A DNA stretch of 64,000 bases from Rehmannia glutinosa (Eukaryota; Streptophyta; Magnoliopsida; Lamiales; Orobanchaceae). This document shows, piece by piece, positions 23,736-34,638 of the stretch. The stretch is from contig CM071928.1 of the NCBI GenBank assembly GCA_016081115.2, positions 57,481,950-57,545,949 on the forward strand, read 5' to 3'. Both the position numbers and the translations under genes were made by a program. Numbering within the stretch: the stretch's first letter is position 1; every line of letters begins with the position of its first letter. The notes beneath the pieces were generated by a model, which saw only the letters and a list, made by a program, of their open reading frames with translations, had not been told where the DNA came from and made no database searches.

Positions 23736-23881
23736 CTTATATACGAAACTTCACTTTCTCTCTCCTCATCAGAACTTATTCATCTTCAAAGAAAGAAAGA
23801 GCATTCTCTCTGCAACTGAGTTCAAACCCTAGTTCTTCCAAGTCAAGTTTCTCAAGTTTCAATCGGTAAAATCATCTGAAA
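23736..23881 (+). promoter_or_regulatory. Promoter-like leader in front of the extra Copia ORF
   Basis: TTATATAC (23737-23744) is followed by a CT-rich, promoter-proximal-looking stretch (CACTTTCTCTCTCCTCATC) and a ~110-nt leader ending AAAATG at 23882. The sequence resembles a plant core promoter and 5' leader inside the element, 400 bp downstream of pol. Transcription from it is inferred only. Confidence 0.45.
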
Positions 23882-26395
23882 ATGGCAGCAAACCATGATT
23901 TCGCTTTGTTAGCTGAGAAGATCCACACCGGTTCTTCAGTGGTCTTCGCTGGAATGATCAAACAGGGCGTGGATGATGCCCTTGTGAAGAAGATAGCCGA
24001 GAAGATAGAAAAGTTCGGCCCTAAGGACTTTTTGACGATACAGTTCACGCATACGTACCTGTAAAATGTCGCCATGTTCTACATGAATGCGGAGGTGCAG
24101 GACGATGAAATCCATTCATCGGTCCACAGCAAGGTCATCAAAATAACTGCTAAGGGCCTTGCTGAGCACTGCTTTTTGCCCGCTGAGGGTCTGAAGCACA
24201 TCGCTGAGAAGGATGTCAACCTAGCCGCAGCTTGGAAGGAAATTTCCAAGCCAGAGTTCGCTGCAAAGGATGTGTATATAGCCAAGAAGGATTCTTTGAA
24301 GGAGGATTATCACAAACTGATCGACATCGTGTCCAAGTGTGTGGACATGAAGTTTGGAAGCTTTAATCAGCTGTCCAAGATCAAGCTGATCGTGATGGTT
24401 GCGATCATGCAGGAAAAGAAGGTGAATTGGGCTGAGTTCGTTTTCAGCCGAATCTGTCAAAATGTGATGAACAGGTGCTTCAAGGAGGGTAGGACCTTTG
24501 GTTGTTCTTTAGGATATGGCCTTGTAATTGGCCATCTGATGGAGGTGCAGGGCATTGCACTCCGCCATGGCAATCCCTTCCATGCAAATAAGAAGATGTT
24601 TAAAGCGAACTTTTCTGGAGCCCAAAAGAAGGCTCATGCACGATAGGCTGATACGAGTGAGGGGGAATCAGCTGACCCTGTTGAAGACACAGCTGAGACC
24701 TCCCAGCTCCCTCTCTCAAGAAGACATCCAAGAAGAGAATTGCATCTTCTAAGCCTGCCCCTTCCCCCACAGCCAAATCGAAGAAAGCACCTGCCCAGCA
24801 GCCAAAACAAAAGCCCCTGCCCACGCAGCCGAGGCACCTGCCCCAGCAGCCAAAACAAAAGCCCCTACCCACGCAGCCGAGTCACCTACCCCAGCAGCCG
24901 AGATAGAGGAAGAACCCCAAATTCCTTCCCCTATCGTGAAGAAGAAGCGGACTGCCAAGACCAGAAAGGCAGCTGCTTCTAAGAAAACTTCTAAAGAACT
25001 ACAGGCCTTCACGTTTGAAGAATAGGTTGTCTCAACTCCTCGGACAGACGCTGCTGAGTCTGAGGAGGAGCAAGGCCCATTAGTCCCCATTCAGGATACT
25101 GAAGAAGATGATGATGAAGATGACTTAATTATGTATTCTCCAGTCTACCCTGACATTCAAAGAAGATTGAGGGAATAGAGGGCTTGAAAATTGGACTATT
25201 CTAGGTGTCAATTTGCTCGCCCGCAGTTTATTGAGGAGGAGGAGGAACTTATTAGATTCCTTGAAATGCATCATCCAATGTGCACTTCGAATGAAGAGTG
25301 CATGGAAACCCTCCGCCTCATCAAGGAAGAAGAGAAGAAGAAAGCGGAGCAGAGCAAGCCGAGCCTTGGAGAAAGCAAGATCGTGCCAGACTAGAACGTA
25401 TGAGCACATACATGAGTCTCACTCGTGATGAATGAAGATATGGATCCGATTCTTTGCAGTGGAGAAGTCAAAAATGCAAAGAGGCTTTACAAGAATCCAT
25501 AGCCATGCACGAAATGAGCCTTCTAGAGGTCCAGGAGAGTCCTCAAAAATCTCTCCCGGGATCGACCCTTTGGGAGTGGCGCGGTGATTGCAACGGACAT
25601 TGCAACCACATCCCCGTGCACTCAATCGATGGCTCGCAGGAATTGGCAATGAAGTTGGGACTTTGGGCCCCCAAACCAAGCCAACCCCGAACATGGTGTT
25701 AACAAAACCCGCCTCGCGTTTGTACACTCGAGAGGGAACTCAAGCGAGTCTCGGAGAAGAGTGACCCCACTCTCATTCACTCGGTTGATGTGCCACGGTG
25801 AGGAGAAAACTCTCTCCACCACAACAATGTAGGAGGATGTTGTGGGAGACCAAAAATTGCGATTAGGAGGCGAAGGTGAGAAGAACACGTAACGAGAAAG
25901 AGTGACATTAAGCTCGAGGCGGTTGAGTGAGTCATCTCGGTGAGATGTCTCTTGCTGCGGGCCGATGAAGTGTTGCCGCGGCTAAGGCAAAGGATAGAGA
26001 GACCCTGGGAGATTAAGACTCTGGGTCCTGAAAGTGCAATCCAAGGAGTTGAGACTCCTATGGATGCCACGGTCCAAGACCCTAAGACAGTTGCGCCTGT
26101 CGAAGGGATAGTAGAAGACCCTAAGACAGTTGAGACTATCGAAGGGAATGAACATGGCCCTGCAGCAGTTGAGACTGCTGGGGGTAATGAAGGCCTAAGG
26201 GAGGTTGAGACTTCCCTAGGTAAGGAGCAGATTGAAAAGAACATTCCTCAAATTGAAGGTGCTACTACAGAAGAGGAAATCAGCGCCCTTCACGATTCCC
26301 AGGAACACATTAACACTTCATTTTTGGGATCGGAGGATGAAGCTGAGTCCACACATCATGAAAATCCTACGATGGACACAGCTTATCAAAGGTAG
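23882..26395 (+). pseudogene. Extra ORF of the Copia element (ORF3), N-terminal and acidic part
   Basis: The ATG at 23882 begins MAANHDFALLAEKIHTGSSV. One stop (24062) separates it from a 190-codon open stretch (24074-24646) containing FYMNAEVQDDEIHSS, LAEHCFLPAEGL, DYHKLIDIVSKCVDMKFGSF and KVNWAEFVFSRI. This looks like a compact globular domain. It is followed by a Lys/Pro/Ala/Gln region with a 48-bp repeat (24791-24902), then acidic segments with VETP/PKTVETIEG-type repeats (25940-26395). The same protein is encoded again at 40905-45541. It resembles uncharacterised retroelement-derived proteins I recall from Lamiales genomes; no function is known. Some SIRE elements carry an env-like ORF here, but I see no signal peptide or transmembrane segment. 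It is cut at 26395 by a gypsy element. Confidence 0.6.
24791..24902 (+). repeat. 48-bp coding minisatellite in ORF3
   Basis: Units at 24791-24837 and 24838-24885 plus a partial third share CAGCCAAAACAAAAGCCCCT and encode a Pro/Gln/Ala-rich linker. Confidence 0.85.
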
Positions 26396-28790
26396 ATATT
26401 TACTCCATTGTCCTTGAAAATCTAGAACACAAGCTCTAAGCATATCCTCTAAAGTTTGTATTATTCGTTCGATTGTCCGTCCGTCCGAGGGTGATAAGCG
26501 TCTTAAATGACAATCTTGTTCCTAGTGCTTTCTGCGTAAACTCCTCGAAGAAATTAGAGAAGCTTCAGACTCTCTCTCTAAAACAATAGATAGTGGCACT
26601 CGTGAAGTCTACCCACTCCCGTATATAAAGTTGTGCGTATTGGTCCATGGAATAGGTGGAACAAATAGGGATAGAATGAGTGGATTTGGTTAATCTATCC
26701 ATGATCACCCAAATAGCATCGTGTCCCTTGATTTTGGGCAAACTGTCACAAAATCCATGGTGATCCATTCCTTTTCCATTTTGGAATAGCAGAGGTTGCA
26801 AGGTTCCGGTGGCCTTTTGTGTTTCGCTTTATTTGTTGGCGATTAAACATTGTTCCACATATTGCGCGATATCCCCTTTCATACCTAACCACCAAAAGAA
26901 TGGATCTTCAAATCTCTATACATTTTGGTAGCTCCCGGATGCTGAGAATATGGCGTTGAATGCGCTTCTCGCTAGAACATTCTCTCGGAGATCATCCCTG
27001 TTGGGCACGTATAATCGTTCTTTAAATCGCGATACTCCATTCTCGGATAGTTTGAAATTAGAAAATACTCCGGAGGAAATATCTTTCTTCACTTTGGCAT
27101 AGTAATCATCACCTTATTGTTCTTATTGAATTCGATCAAGTAGCATTGGTCGGAGTGTTAATGCTGCTAATTTAGCTTCAATGGACCCTAATGATACAAC
27201 CTCTACGTTCATCTTCTGAAGCTCCATTAACTATGGTTTTCGAATGTGAATCGCAATTGCATTGCTTTGTGTTGATTTTCGTCTTAACGCATCGCCTACA
27301 ACATTCGCTTACTAGGGGTGATAATTGATTACACAATCGTAGTTCTTCACTAGCTCCTACCACCATTGTTGTCACATATTTAACTCCTTCGTGTGAAGAA
27401 GTATTTTAAACTCTTGTGATCTGTGTAGATCTCACATTGTTTCCCCATATAGGTAATGCCTCTATATCTTAAGTGCAAATACCACTGCAGCAAGCTCTAA
27501 ATCATGCGTAGGGTAGTTCTTTTCATAGTCTTTCAATTGTCTAGACGCATAAGCAATCACCTTGCCGTTTTTCATCAATACGCATCCTATACCATTCTTT
27601 GACACGTCACTATAAACTACAAAACCTCGAGTACCTGATGGAATTGATAGGATATGTGCTAAAGTCAATCTCTTTTCCAGTTCTTGAAAGCTTTGTTCAC
27701 TTGTCTCCATCCATTTGAATGCGACACTCTTTTTGGTTAATTGTGTTAAAGACAAAGCAATCTTGGAGAATCCTTCTACAAATCGACGATAGTTACCAGC
27801 TAATCCCAAAAACTGCGTACTTCTGAAGGATTTGTAGGTTGTGGGCAATTATTGATAGACTCGACTTTACTAGGATCTACTGAGATTCCTGCCCCGGACA
27901 CAACATGTCCTAAGAATACTACTCGATCTAGCCAGATATCACATTTCTTGATTTTAGCATATAATTGCTTTGCTTAGAGAATCCTCTAATACCATTCTCA
28001 AATCTTCAATGTGATCCTCTTTTGTTCTAGAATAGATCTGTATATCATCGATAAAGACAATAATGAAGTTATCTAGAAAATATTTAAATACCGATTCATC
28101 AAGTCCATGAAAGCAGTTGAGGCATTCGTTAACCCAAACGGCATCACAAGGAATTCATAGTGTCCATACCCGTCTCAAAGTGTCTTGGGTATATCATCTT
28201 CTTTTATTTTCATTTGATGGTACCCGGATCGCAAGTCATTCTTGAAAATACTTTGTTGCACCTTGAAGTTGATCGAACAAATCATCGATTTGAGGTAATG
28301 GGTATTTATTCTTAATTGTAACTTTATTTAGTTCTTGATAGTCAATACACAATCTCATCGTACCATCCTTCTTTCGTACGAACAGGACTGGCGCAACCCA
28401 TGGCGAGAAGCTAAGTCTAATGAAGCCTTTATCTAGCAATTCTTGCAATTGTGTCTTCAATTCCTTCAACTCCAATGGAGTCATGCGGTACGGAGTTTTA
28501 GAAATTAGAGATGCTCCTGGAAGTAGGTCAATTACAAACTCAATCTCGCGATCGGGTGATAATCCGGGAAGATCATCCGAAAATACATCGGAATACTCTC
28601 TCACTATTGGAACTTCATCAAGGTTTGGTTGGTGTTGTTTGTCGATACTTACTATGTATCCTTCATAGCCAGTGTCCAGTAAACGTTGTGCCTTTAGTGC
28701 TGATATCATTGGAAATCTAAAACAAGTCGTGATTCTAACGAAAGTAAATGAATCTTTATCAGTGGGTCGAAAGGTCACTGTCTTTTTCTA
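26396..28790 (-). pseudogene. Gypsy pol (RT, RNase H, integrase), degenerate and truncated
   Basis: From the right: PGLSPDREIEFVIDLLPGAS, then APVLFVRKKDGTMRLCIDYQ and KYPLPQIDDLFDQLQGA form the RT core (28236-28640). The catalytic FIDDIQIYSR lies at ~28035-28065 in another frame. RNase H follows (27462-27848): FKWMETSEQSFQELEKRL, VVYSDVSKNGIGCVLMKNGK and IAYASRQLKDYEKNYPTHDL. Integrase reads KGHDAIWVIMDRLTKS (~26690) and YHPRTDGQSNE (~26475), after which the element ends. Frameshifts occur between all these blocks. Confidence 0.86.
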
Positions 28791-29770
28791 ACAATCGATT
28801 GTAGCACCATACTTTGACAACCATTCCATAACCAAAATGATATCATAGTCGTTCATGGCTAACACAATCAAATCAGCATAAAGTTCCCTATTTTTTATTG
28901 GAATAAAACAAGCTCTCAAAACTTGATTAGTCTGTTTGGAATCTCTTGAGGGAATTGTTACATTGTAACCCACTTTAACTACATCAGGTGTTCTACCGAG
29001 TCTCCTCACATACTCAGTGGATGCAAATGAATGTGTAGCTCCCGAATCAAATAATACGAATGTTGGGGTGTCAAAGATAAGAAGTTTACCTATCACCACT
29101 GATAGGTTAGCCATGATAGTAAATACTTTGGCTAGTACATGTTATCCTATAGTATTTGGACTATTTGGGCACACGTTAGAAAAATGTCCCCGCATCCCAC
29201 ACGTAAACATCTCCTGGTATTTACCAAGAATCTTCTAGTATGTTGAGTCTTGCACCTAGGGCAAAAAAAAAATAGTGTATTGGTGCCTTACTATGGTCAG
29301 CTCTTTGGCGCTTAACTTATTCCCATTGTTGTTGTCCTTGACATGGTTCAAAGTTCGATTTCTGTTGCTGAACTTGGAAAACTCTCTTCTTTTGGAACCC
29401 TGTTGCACTGGAACATATTCTCTATAGTTTACAACTAATCTTCAGCTGTTGTGGGATCTGCTGCATCATCAAAGATTGGTGGATTTAGCTTTCGGAATCT
29501 TTCCCCTACTATCTCGACTTGCTCTACCCTTTGCTGTAGTTGGTTCATTCTTCTCTTTGTTCTACTGCTATATCCCGCTGATGGATGAGTTGTTGTATTC
29601 GTTCAGATTGTCGCGGGATAAGTTTTATAAGTCTATTAACGACATTATCTCGATCACTAGTTAGAATAGGTATCTCCCCTCCTTGGTTTCTATCTACACC
29701 ACTACTCTCACCTCTAGTTCTCACCATAACTGAAACATTATCTAAAGGGACATCTAATAACACATGGCCA
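28788..29770 (-). pseudogene. Gypsy gag-protease, degenerate
   Basis: The protease domain is open at 28788-29114 with VLFDSGATHSFAS (active-site DSG at ~29050) and NDYDIILVMEWLSKYGATID. A retroviral zinc knuckle with an indel (C..CGMRGHFSN.C type) is recognisable at ~29160-29215. The Gag start region is at ~29545-29763 (MLLDVPLDNVSVMVRTRG...). The protease would release the mature particle proteins; this copy is inactive. Confidence 0.78.
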
Positions 29771-29904
29771 ATACAATATCATGAAACATAAAATGCATCA
29801 GACAATAAAGTAAAACTTACTGGCATGTTTGAGCTCCACGAGTTCTGAGTTCGTGTACATGGACATGGGACATGTAATCCCGCAAACCGGCTCGATACCA
29901 CTCG

Positions 29905-32783
29905 TGACGCCCACCCCTATTACTACTACTAGAAACTATTTAAATAGTACAACTTAACCACAAACTCTATTTAAAACGTGCAAATGTTTCTTCTTTTTTT
30001 CTTTTCCCTATGTAAATTTAAAAACAGAACAACAACAAAATAACTCATGTACACAAAGAATAAAGAGTTTACCATTTAAAAGAAAAAGACAATAACCTTG
30101 TCTCGCAAGTAAACAAGAGGACTACATATACAAGCCTATGACTCAAACCAAAGACGTTATTTACATATATTTACAAAGTAGGATTTGAAAGTTATAAACA
30201 GTACTAGTTATACATATAACACAACATAAGAAAAACCAAAATGAACCCAAAAGCACACCCGACATGTCGTCATCCATGTACAAGATCCTCAAAAACCTGT
30301 AGGATCCCCAATGTACCTGTCCGATAAGTCCATCCAATCGAGAATCAACAGTCACCTACAATGCATGAACTACGTGATCTAACGCCGCAAGAAGTGAAAA
30401 TCATGTATGCCAAAGGAATAAAGCAATATACATGCGGTGCATTCCAAATATATTATGTCACTGATTCATGTTTATGCACCAAGGTATTTTATTCAAAATC
30501 ACTTTCTTTTACTGGGCCCTTGGTCCACCTGCTATGCACCGGAAAGAGCTCAACACAATATCATTAATCACATGGCCATAATCATATTGACACCGCCTAG
30601 GGCCATCTCCCAAGACCACCTGAGGTCCACCCCCTGTCTTCCCCAATGATCCCCTAGGAGTCTTCCCCTTGACGTGTCAATAAGGATACAGTCAAGTGGT
30701 CCGCCCCCTCGTGACCATCAGAGGCACACCCCCTGTCAACCCCTATGATCCTCCGAGGAGTAACACCCACTGCACCCCTGCACCCTAAAATATATCATAA
30801 AAGCACGCCTCCCATGCCTCGATGCACTAGCAGTGGCCAACCAAAATCTTTTCTTTTCAAGGAAAGTTATCGTGTCGTGCATGCCTCATCTCAACAATGC
30901 TCATATGTTTGCATGCACGTGCAAATGCCAATGAATGACATGCCCAATGAAACAATAATCATCACACTCAATGACATGCTCAATGAAACAATAATCATCA
31001 CACTCCAATATCCACCAAACAACATATGGACATCAAGGTTTCCATAATGCACTCATCAAGATACAAGAATCGCATTTAGTATCAATAAGACAGGAAATAC
31101 TATGTTCATGCATTGTAGTTGCAGATAGATTTTCACTTACCTTGTAGCAGTCGTGCCTCACCTATAGGTTTGTTAGTTGTGTCCCTTGAGCCTCAAATGG
31201 GAATAATCTGGAACCATACAAGCTATTAATTTTTAATACCTAATCAACCAACTTATCACCTAATCTCGTAAATGCGCCTTAAATTCTAATCTTACTAGGC
31301 ATCAATCAAAAATTGGTTCTTCTAATCGTAATCTAATCAAACCTTCTAAGTTCTAATTTCTCATTTTTATTAATTGATATATTACAACCTTATTTGAATT
31401 ATGTATATTTAACTATCATCATAGAATCATTCTTTATGATTTAATAGAGAACACATTATTTGAATACACCTTTCATTATTTTATTATTATTGTTATTTTT
31501 TTATTTTCATAACATATGATCTTAACATTATATTGCATTTGTTAAGAAAATTCAACACATATATACAAGCATATCCGACATTTCTATTATAGAAAAACGT
31601 TGGTTGTTCTATCGATTGACTTGTATTCCCACTAATTGTATATATGCTAGTTTAGGTTAAAGAACTTGATGGTTTTCCATGATGTTTTCTCAATCCTAGA
31701 GGCAAATTTGAAACTTTGAAATTCAATCTACTTCAAATATAAAAAGAATAGTACTAAATCTTACCAATTTCAACGAGAGAGATGTAGAGGACCCTTCCAA
31801 TCTTAAGCTCACTTTCTTTCTAAGATTTTTCTTTTTTTTCTTTTTTATTGTCTTAGTTCTCTTCTCTCTGTTCTACAACTTGCTTTATCTCTGTTTCTTT
31901 CTCTTTTTATTCTGTATGTACAAGTATTATATATACATATATGATACATTTACATTGGTACTTTGTTTTCTTTAAGGCGGTGGAATGTTACTTTTAATAT
32001 AATAAAGTTTAGGTGTTGATGTGTTAGTGTATAGGCCAAGTATTATATAATATGGAAAATAGCTTTGAGTTTGGGGCTAACGCCAATACACACAAGTTAT
32101 ATATATTCTCTTGTCTATATCTGCAAGTTATCTATATATACATATGTATTCTTTATCCTCTATGAGTCAAAAATATCACAACCGCATACCGCACACGTGT
32201 GTATATATATCTACATGTGAACACCCATTTTTTTTTAAATTTGTTTAACATTATTAAGTATAAAATTAAGTACTTATAATTTATAAACATGTCTTTCATT
32301 TATAAGTTTGGCACAAAATTCTTATATTTATTTATAAGAGTTGAGCTTATTTCTCAATCATAATTTTATTGCTTTTATTATTATTATTATAATAAAACTA
32401 TTAATCTCAAATAATATATCATTTTACTATCGGTTCTCGATCATATATTACATTAATCCATTCAATTAATTTGTTCGCATTTGGTATCCCAATACACACA
32501 TTGTTGCCACATTTTACCCCTAGTTTACCACGTATAATCTTGTAACTCTTTGAACCTACCACGTGTAACTTAATAGCTAGCATCTAATAGTCAGATTATT
32601 AAATACTATTATTTTCTTAACTACTTAAATTAATAATCCAACGGTAATTACTATAAGTGAGTTCCAAAATTATAAAACTAGCCATATCGTATAAAATAAT
32701 CAGATTATGCAAATAGCACATATCCAACATGTAGTGCATGAACTATATTGGCCTAGTGAGTAGTGAGAGGCTCGGGTGTTACA
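29905..32783 (-). repeat. 5' LTR of the truncated gypsy element (2.88 kb)
   Basis: Minus-strand TGTAACACCCGAGCC begins at 32783, and the LTR ends with ...GGTGGGCGTCA just before the primer-binding site. It contains a 36-bp tandem repeat (30935-31006) and a pair of C-rich segments sharing CACCCCCTGTC (about 30628 and 30730). The partner LTR is absent. Confidence 0.75.
30935..31006. repeat. 36-bp tandem duplication in the gypsy LTR
   Basis: Two copies starting ATGACATGCCCAATGAAACA (30935) and ATGACATGCTCAATGAAACA (30971) differ at only a couple of positions. Confidence 0.9.
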
Positions 32784-34345
32784 CAACTGAGGATGTTCTC
32801 AACACTCAGAGCCAAGTCAGTGAGAAGACGGCTCATATGAGGTTTAATTTTGATGATGAGACAACTCCTATAGCATCATCATCTTCCGATGACATTGATG
32901 ATACAACTGAGGACAAGGTTATTCATTTAGAAAAACACATTGAGACCGAGGAAGCTGTTAAGACAGTTGAGGCTCAGTCAGTTGAGCAACCAATCTTAAA
33001 TGCTCAAGCTGAAACCGAGTCAACTGTGCAGGCTCAACAGCAGACATCCATAAGATCGGAGCAGGTCCGTTACTTCAAAGCACTTTTTGCCAAAATGCTT
33101 ATTTGGAATGCGGACAACTCTATGTATCAGCAGAGGATGAAGGAATATATAACGAGGATCGAAACTTCCCACAAGTCGGATATGGAGCTGCTACAACATT
33201 TTCACAAAACTGAGATTGCCCGACTCGAGAATAATATGAATGAAAAATTTAGCCTTCTCATGGCTGAAATGAAGATTGTGTCAGCCGAGTCGAAGGCTAC
33301 TCGCTAGGAATTTCAAAAGGCGTACGATGCAGCAGACTCCAAGCAAAACTCTACTAACAGCCGACTGGATTTCATCCTTAGTGGTTTGTTCCCTGGGATA
33401 CCTCTGTCTTTTGGTGATGATGCCAAAAAGGGGGAAGAAGAGACCCTTAAGGGATTGAAGGGAGAAGTGAAAATAGGAGGTGACAAAGCTGAGGGGGAAG
33501 GAAGTTCCAAAAATCTTCCTTTGAAAATGATGTATGCTGAAACCCCACAGCTTGGTGAAGTCCCTACCTCCATTCTCAGCAAGCTACATGTGAACCTACC
33601 TATTGAGAAAGTTGCAGTGGCCATGGCAGATAAAAGAAAGGCCATTGAAGCTCGCATTTCAAGAGATAGCTGAGAAACAAGAAGCTCGCGTTCAGGAGAT
33701 AATGAAGCAATATGGTGGTCCTCCAGCCGGAAAGGATTGCGCTACGATCAAACCCCCGAGAGAAATTGCCATACCTGATGATGGATCTGAGCCCAGATCA
33801 ATGGAGGAATTCAAAACTCTAGAATCGAAGGCTACTTTCAAGGAATGACTCGTGCAAGCTTGGGACTTGTATTGGGAGAATGGATTAGATTTGTGTAAAG
33901 CGGTGATAAGCGTGCAGACTTCCAAAGAGTCACTCCTACCGGAAAGTTAAAGGCTTCAATACAATACACTCCCGGATGAAGGGAGCCGAGTTAGGAAGGG
34001 GAAGAAGTGGTGGTGGAAAAGGCTCTCAACCTCGACCAAAACCAAAAAGACGTCACATACATAGATCCGAGTAAAAGAATGGTATTATATATTAGGTGGA
34101 TTCAACCATCTTGCCAACCTAGAAGTTGCAAGAAAGAATGTTGAGGCTCTTAGAAGGCAAGAAGTCGAGAATGAGAGAACCGCCGTGAATGGGAAGAAAG
34201 GAAGCGGAGGGATGACCTCGCTTAAGGCGAGCATATGAGAAAAAGAAAAGGGAGGAAGAAGAGAAGAAGAGGAAGAGAGCGATGATGACAGAGAAGATCT
34301 AAAGAAGAAGATAGAAGAATGAAGCAAAGGCGTTGAAGTGTGTGC
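32784..34345 (+). pseudogene. Extra ORF of the Copia element (ORF3), coiled-coil and C-terminal part
   Basis: It resumes where the gypsy LTR ends. An acidic stretch (FNFDDETTPIASSSSDDIDD) leads into VRYFKALFAKMLIWNADNSM, KSDMELLQHFHKTEIARLEN and MKIVSAESKAT, a predicted coiled coil (~33060-33306). After a stop, LFPGIPLSFGDDAKKGEEET and a charged tail (33386-34345) follow. The same order occurs at 43586-45541 (YFKSLFAKMVIWSSNN; KSDMELLKAQHKAELQKME), so the shared coiled coil is the best-conserved C-terminal feature. Function is unknown. Confidence 0.6.
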
Positions 34346-34638
34346 GAACCCCTTCATGTATTTTGATGTAAATACATTTGTGTAAGTCTTCGTAATAAGC
34401 TCGGTGAATTTCCTGTAATTTTCACTTTGTATGTATCTTATCTTAGATATGCATTTATCTTTGTCATATTATATATAAAGCTCTGATACTTGTTGTAAAC
34501 AGCTTATAAAGGACAAGAATGTTATTATCAATAAAATTATGATTTAAAGCATACATTCTTTGTTAGTGCACTGCCTGTATGATTGTTGTTTATTTATTTT
34601 AAATGTTTTAAGTTTTGGCATCATCAAAAGGGAGAAAT
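34346..34638 (+). other. Copia 3' untranslated region and polypurine tract
   Basis: A non-coding AT-rich stretch ends TTTTGGCATCATCAAAAGGG then AGAAAT at 34638, immediately before the right LTR. The same end (GGCATCATCAAAAAGGGGGA) precedes the LTR at 47744. Confidence 0.75.

Larger units (their letters stand above)
26396..32783 (-). mobile_element. Truncated Ty3/gypsy retrotransposon, minus orientation
   Basis: The element reads right to left. Its 5' LTR occupies 32783 down to 29905, beginning TGTAACACCCGAGCC as in many Tekay/Del-type elements. The primer-binding site TGGTATCGAGCC (complement at ~29891-29902) follows, then gag, protease, RT, RNase H and integrase. It stops inside the integrase core at 26396; the integrase C-terminus, any chromodomain and the 3' LTR are missing. 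It splits the extra ORF of the Copia element, which resumes at 32784. No duplication can be read because the left end is lost. Confidence 0.85.

Noticed and set aside
23882..26395. Retroviral-type envelope gene
   Set aside because: The position is right for the env-like ORF of SIRE elements, but no signal peptide, transmembrane helix or cleavage motif is visible; kept as an ORF of unknown function.
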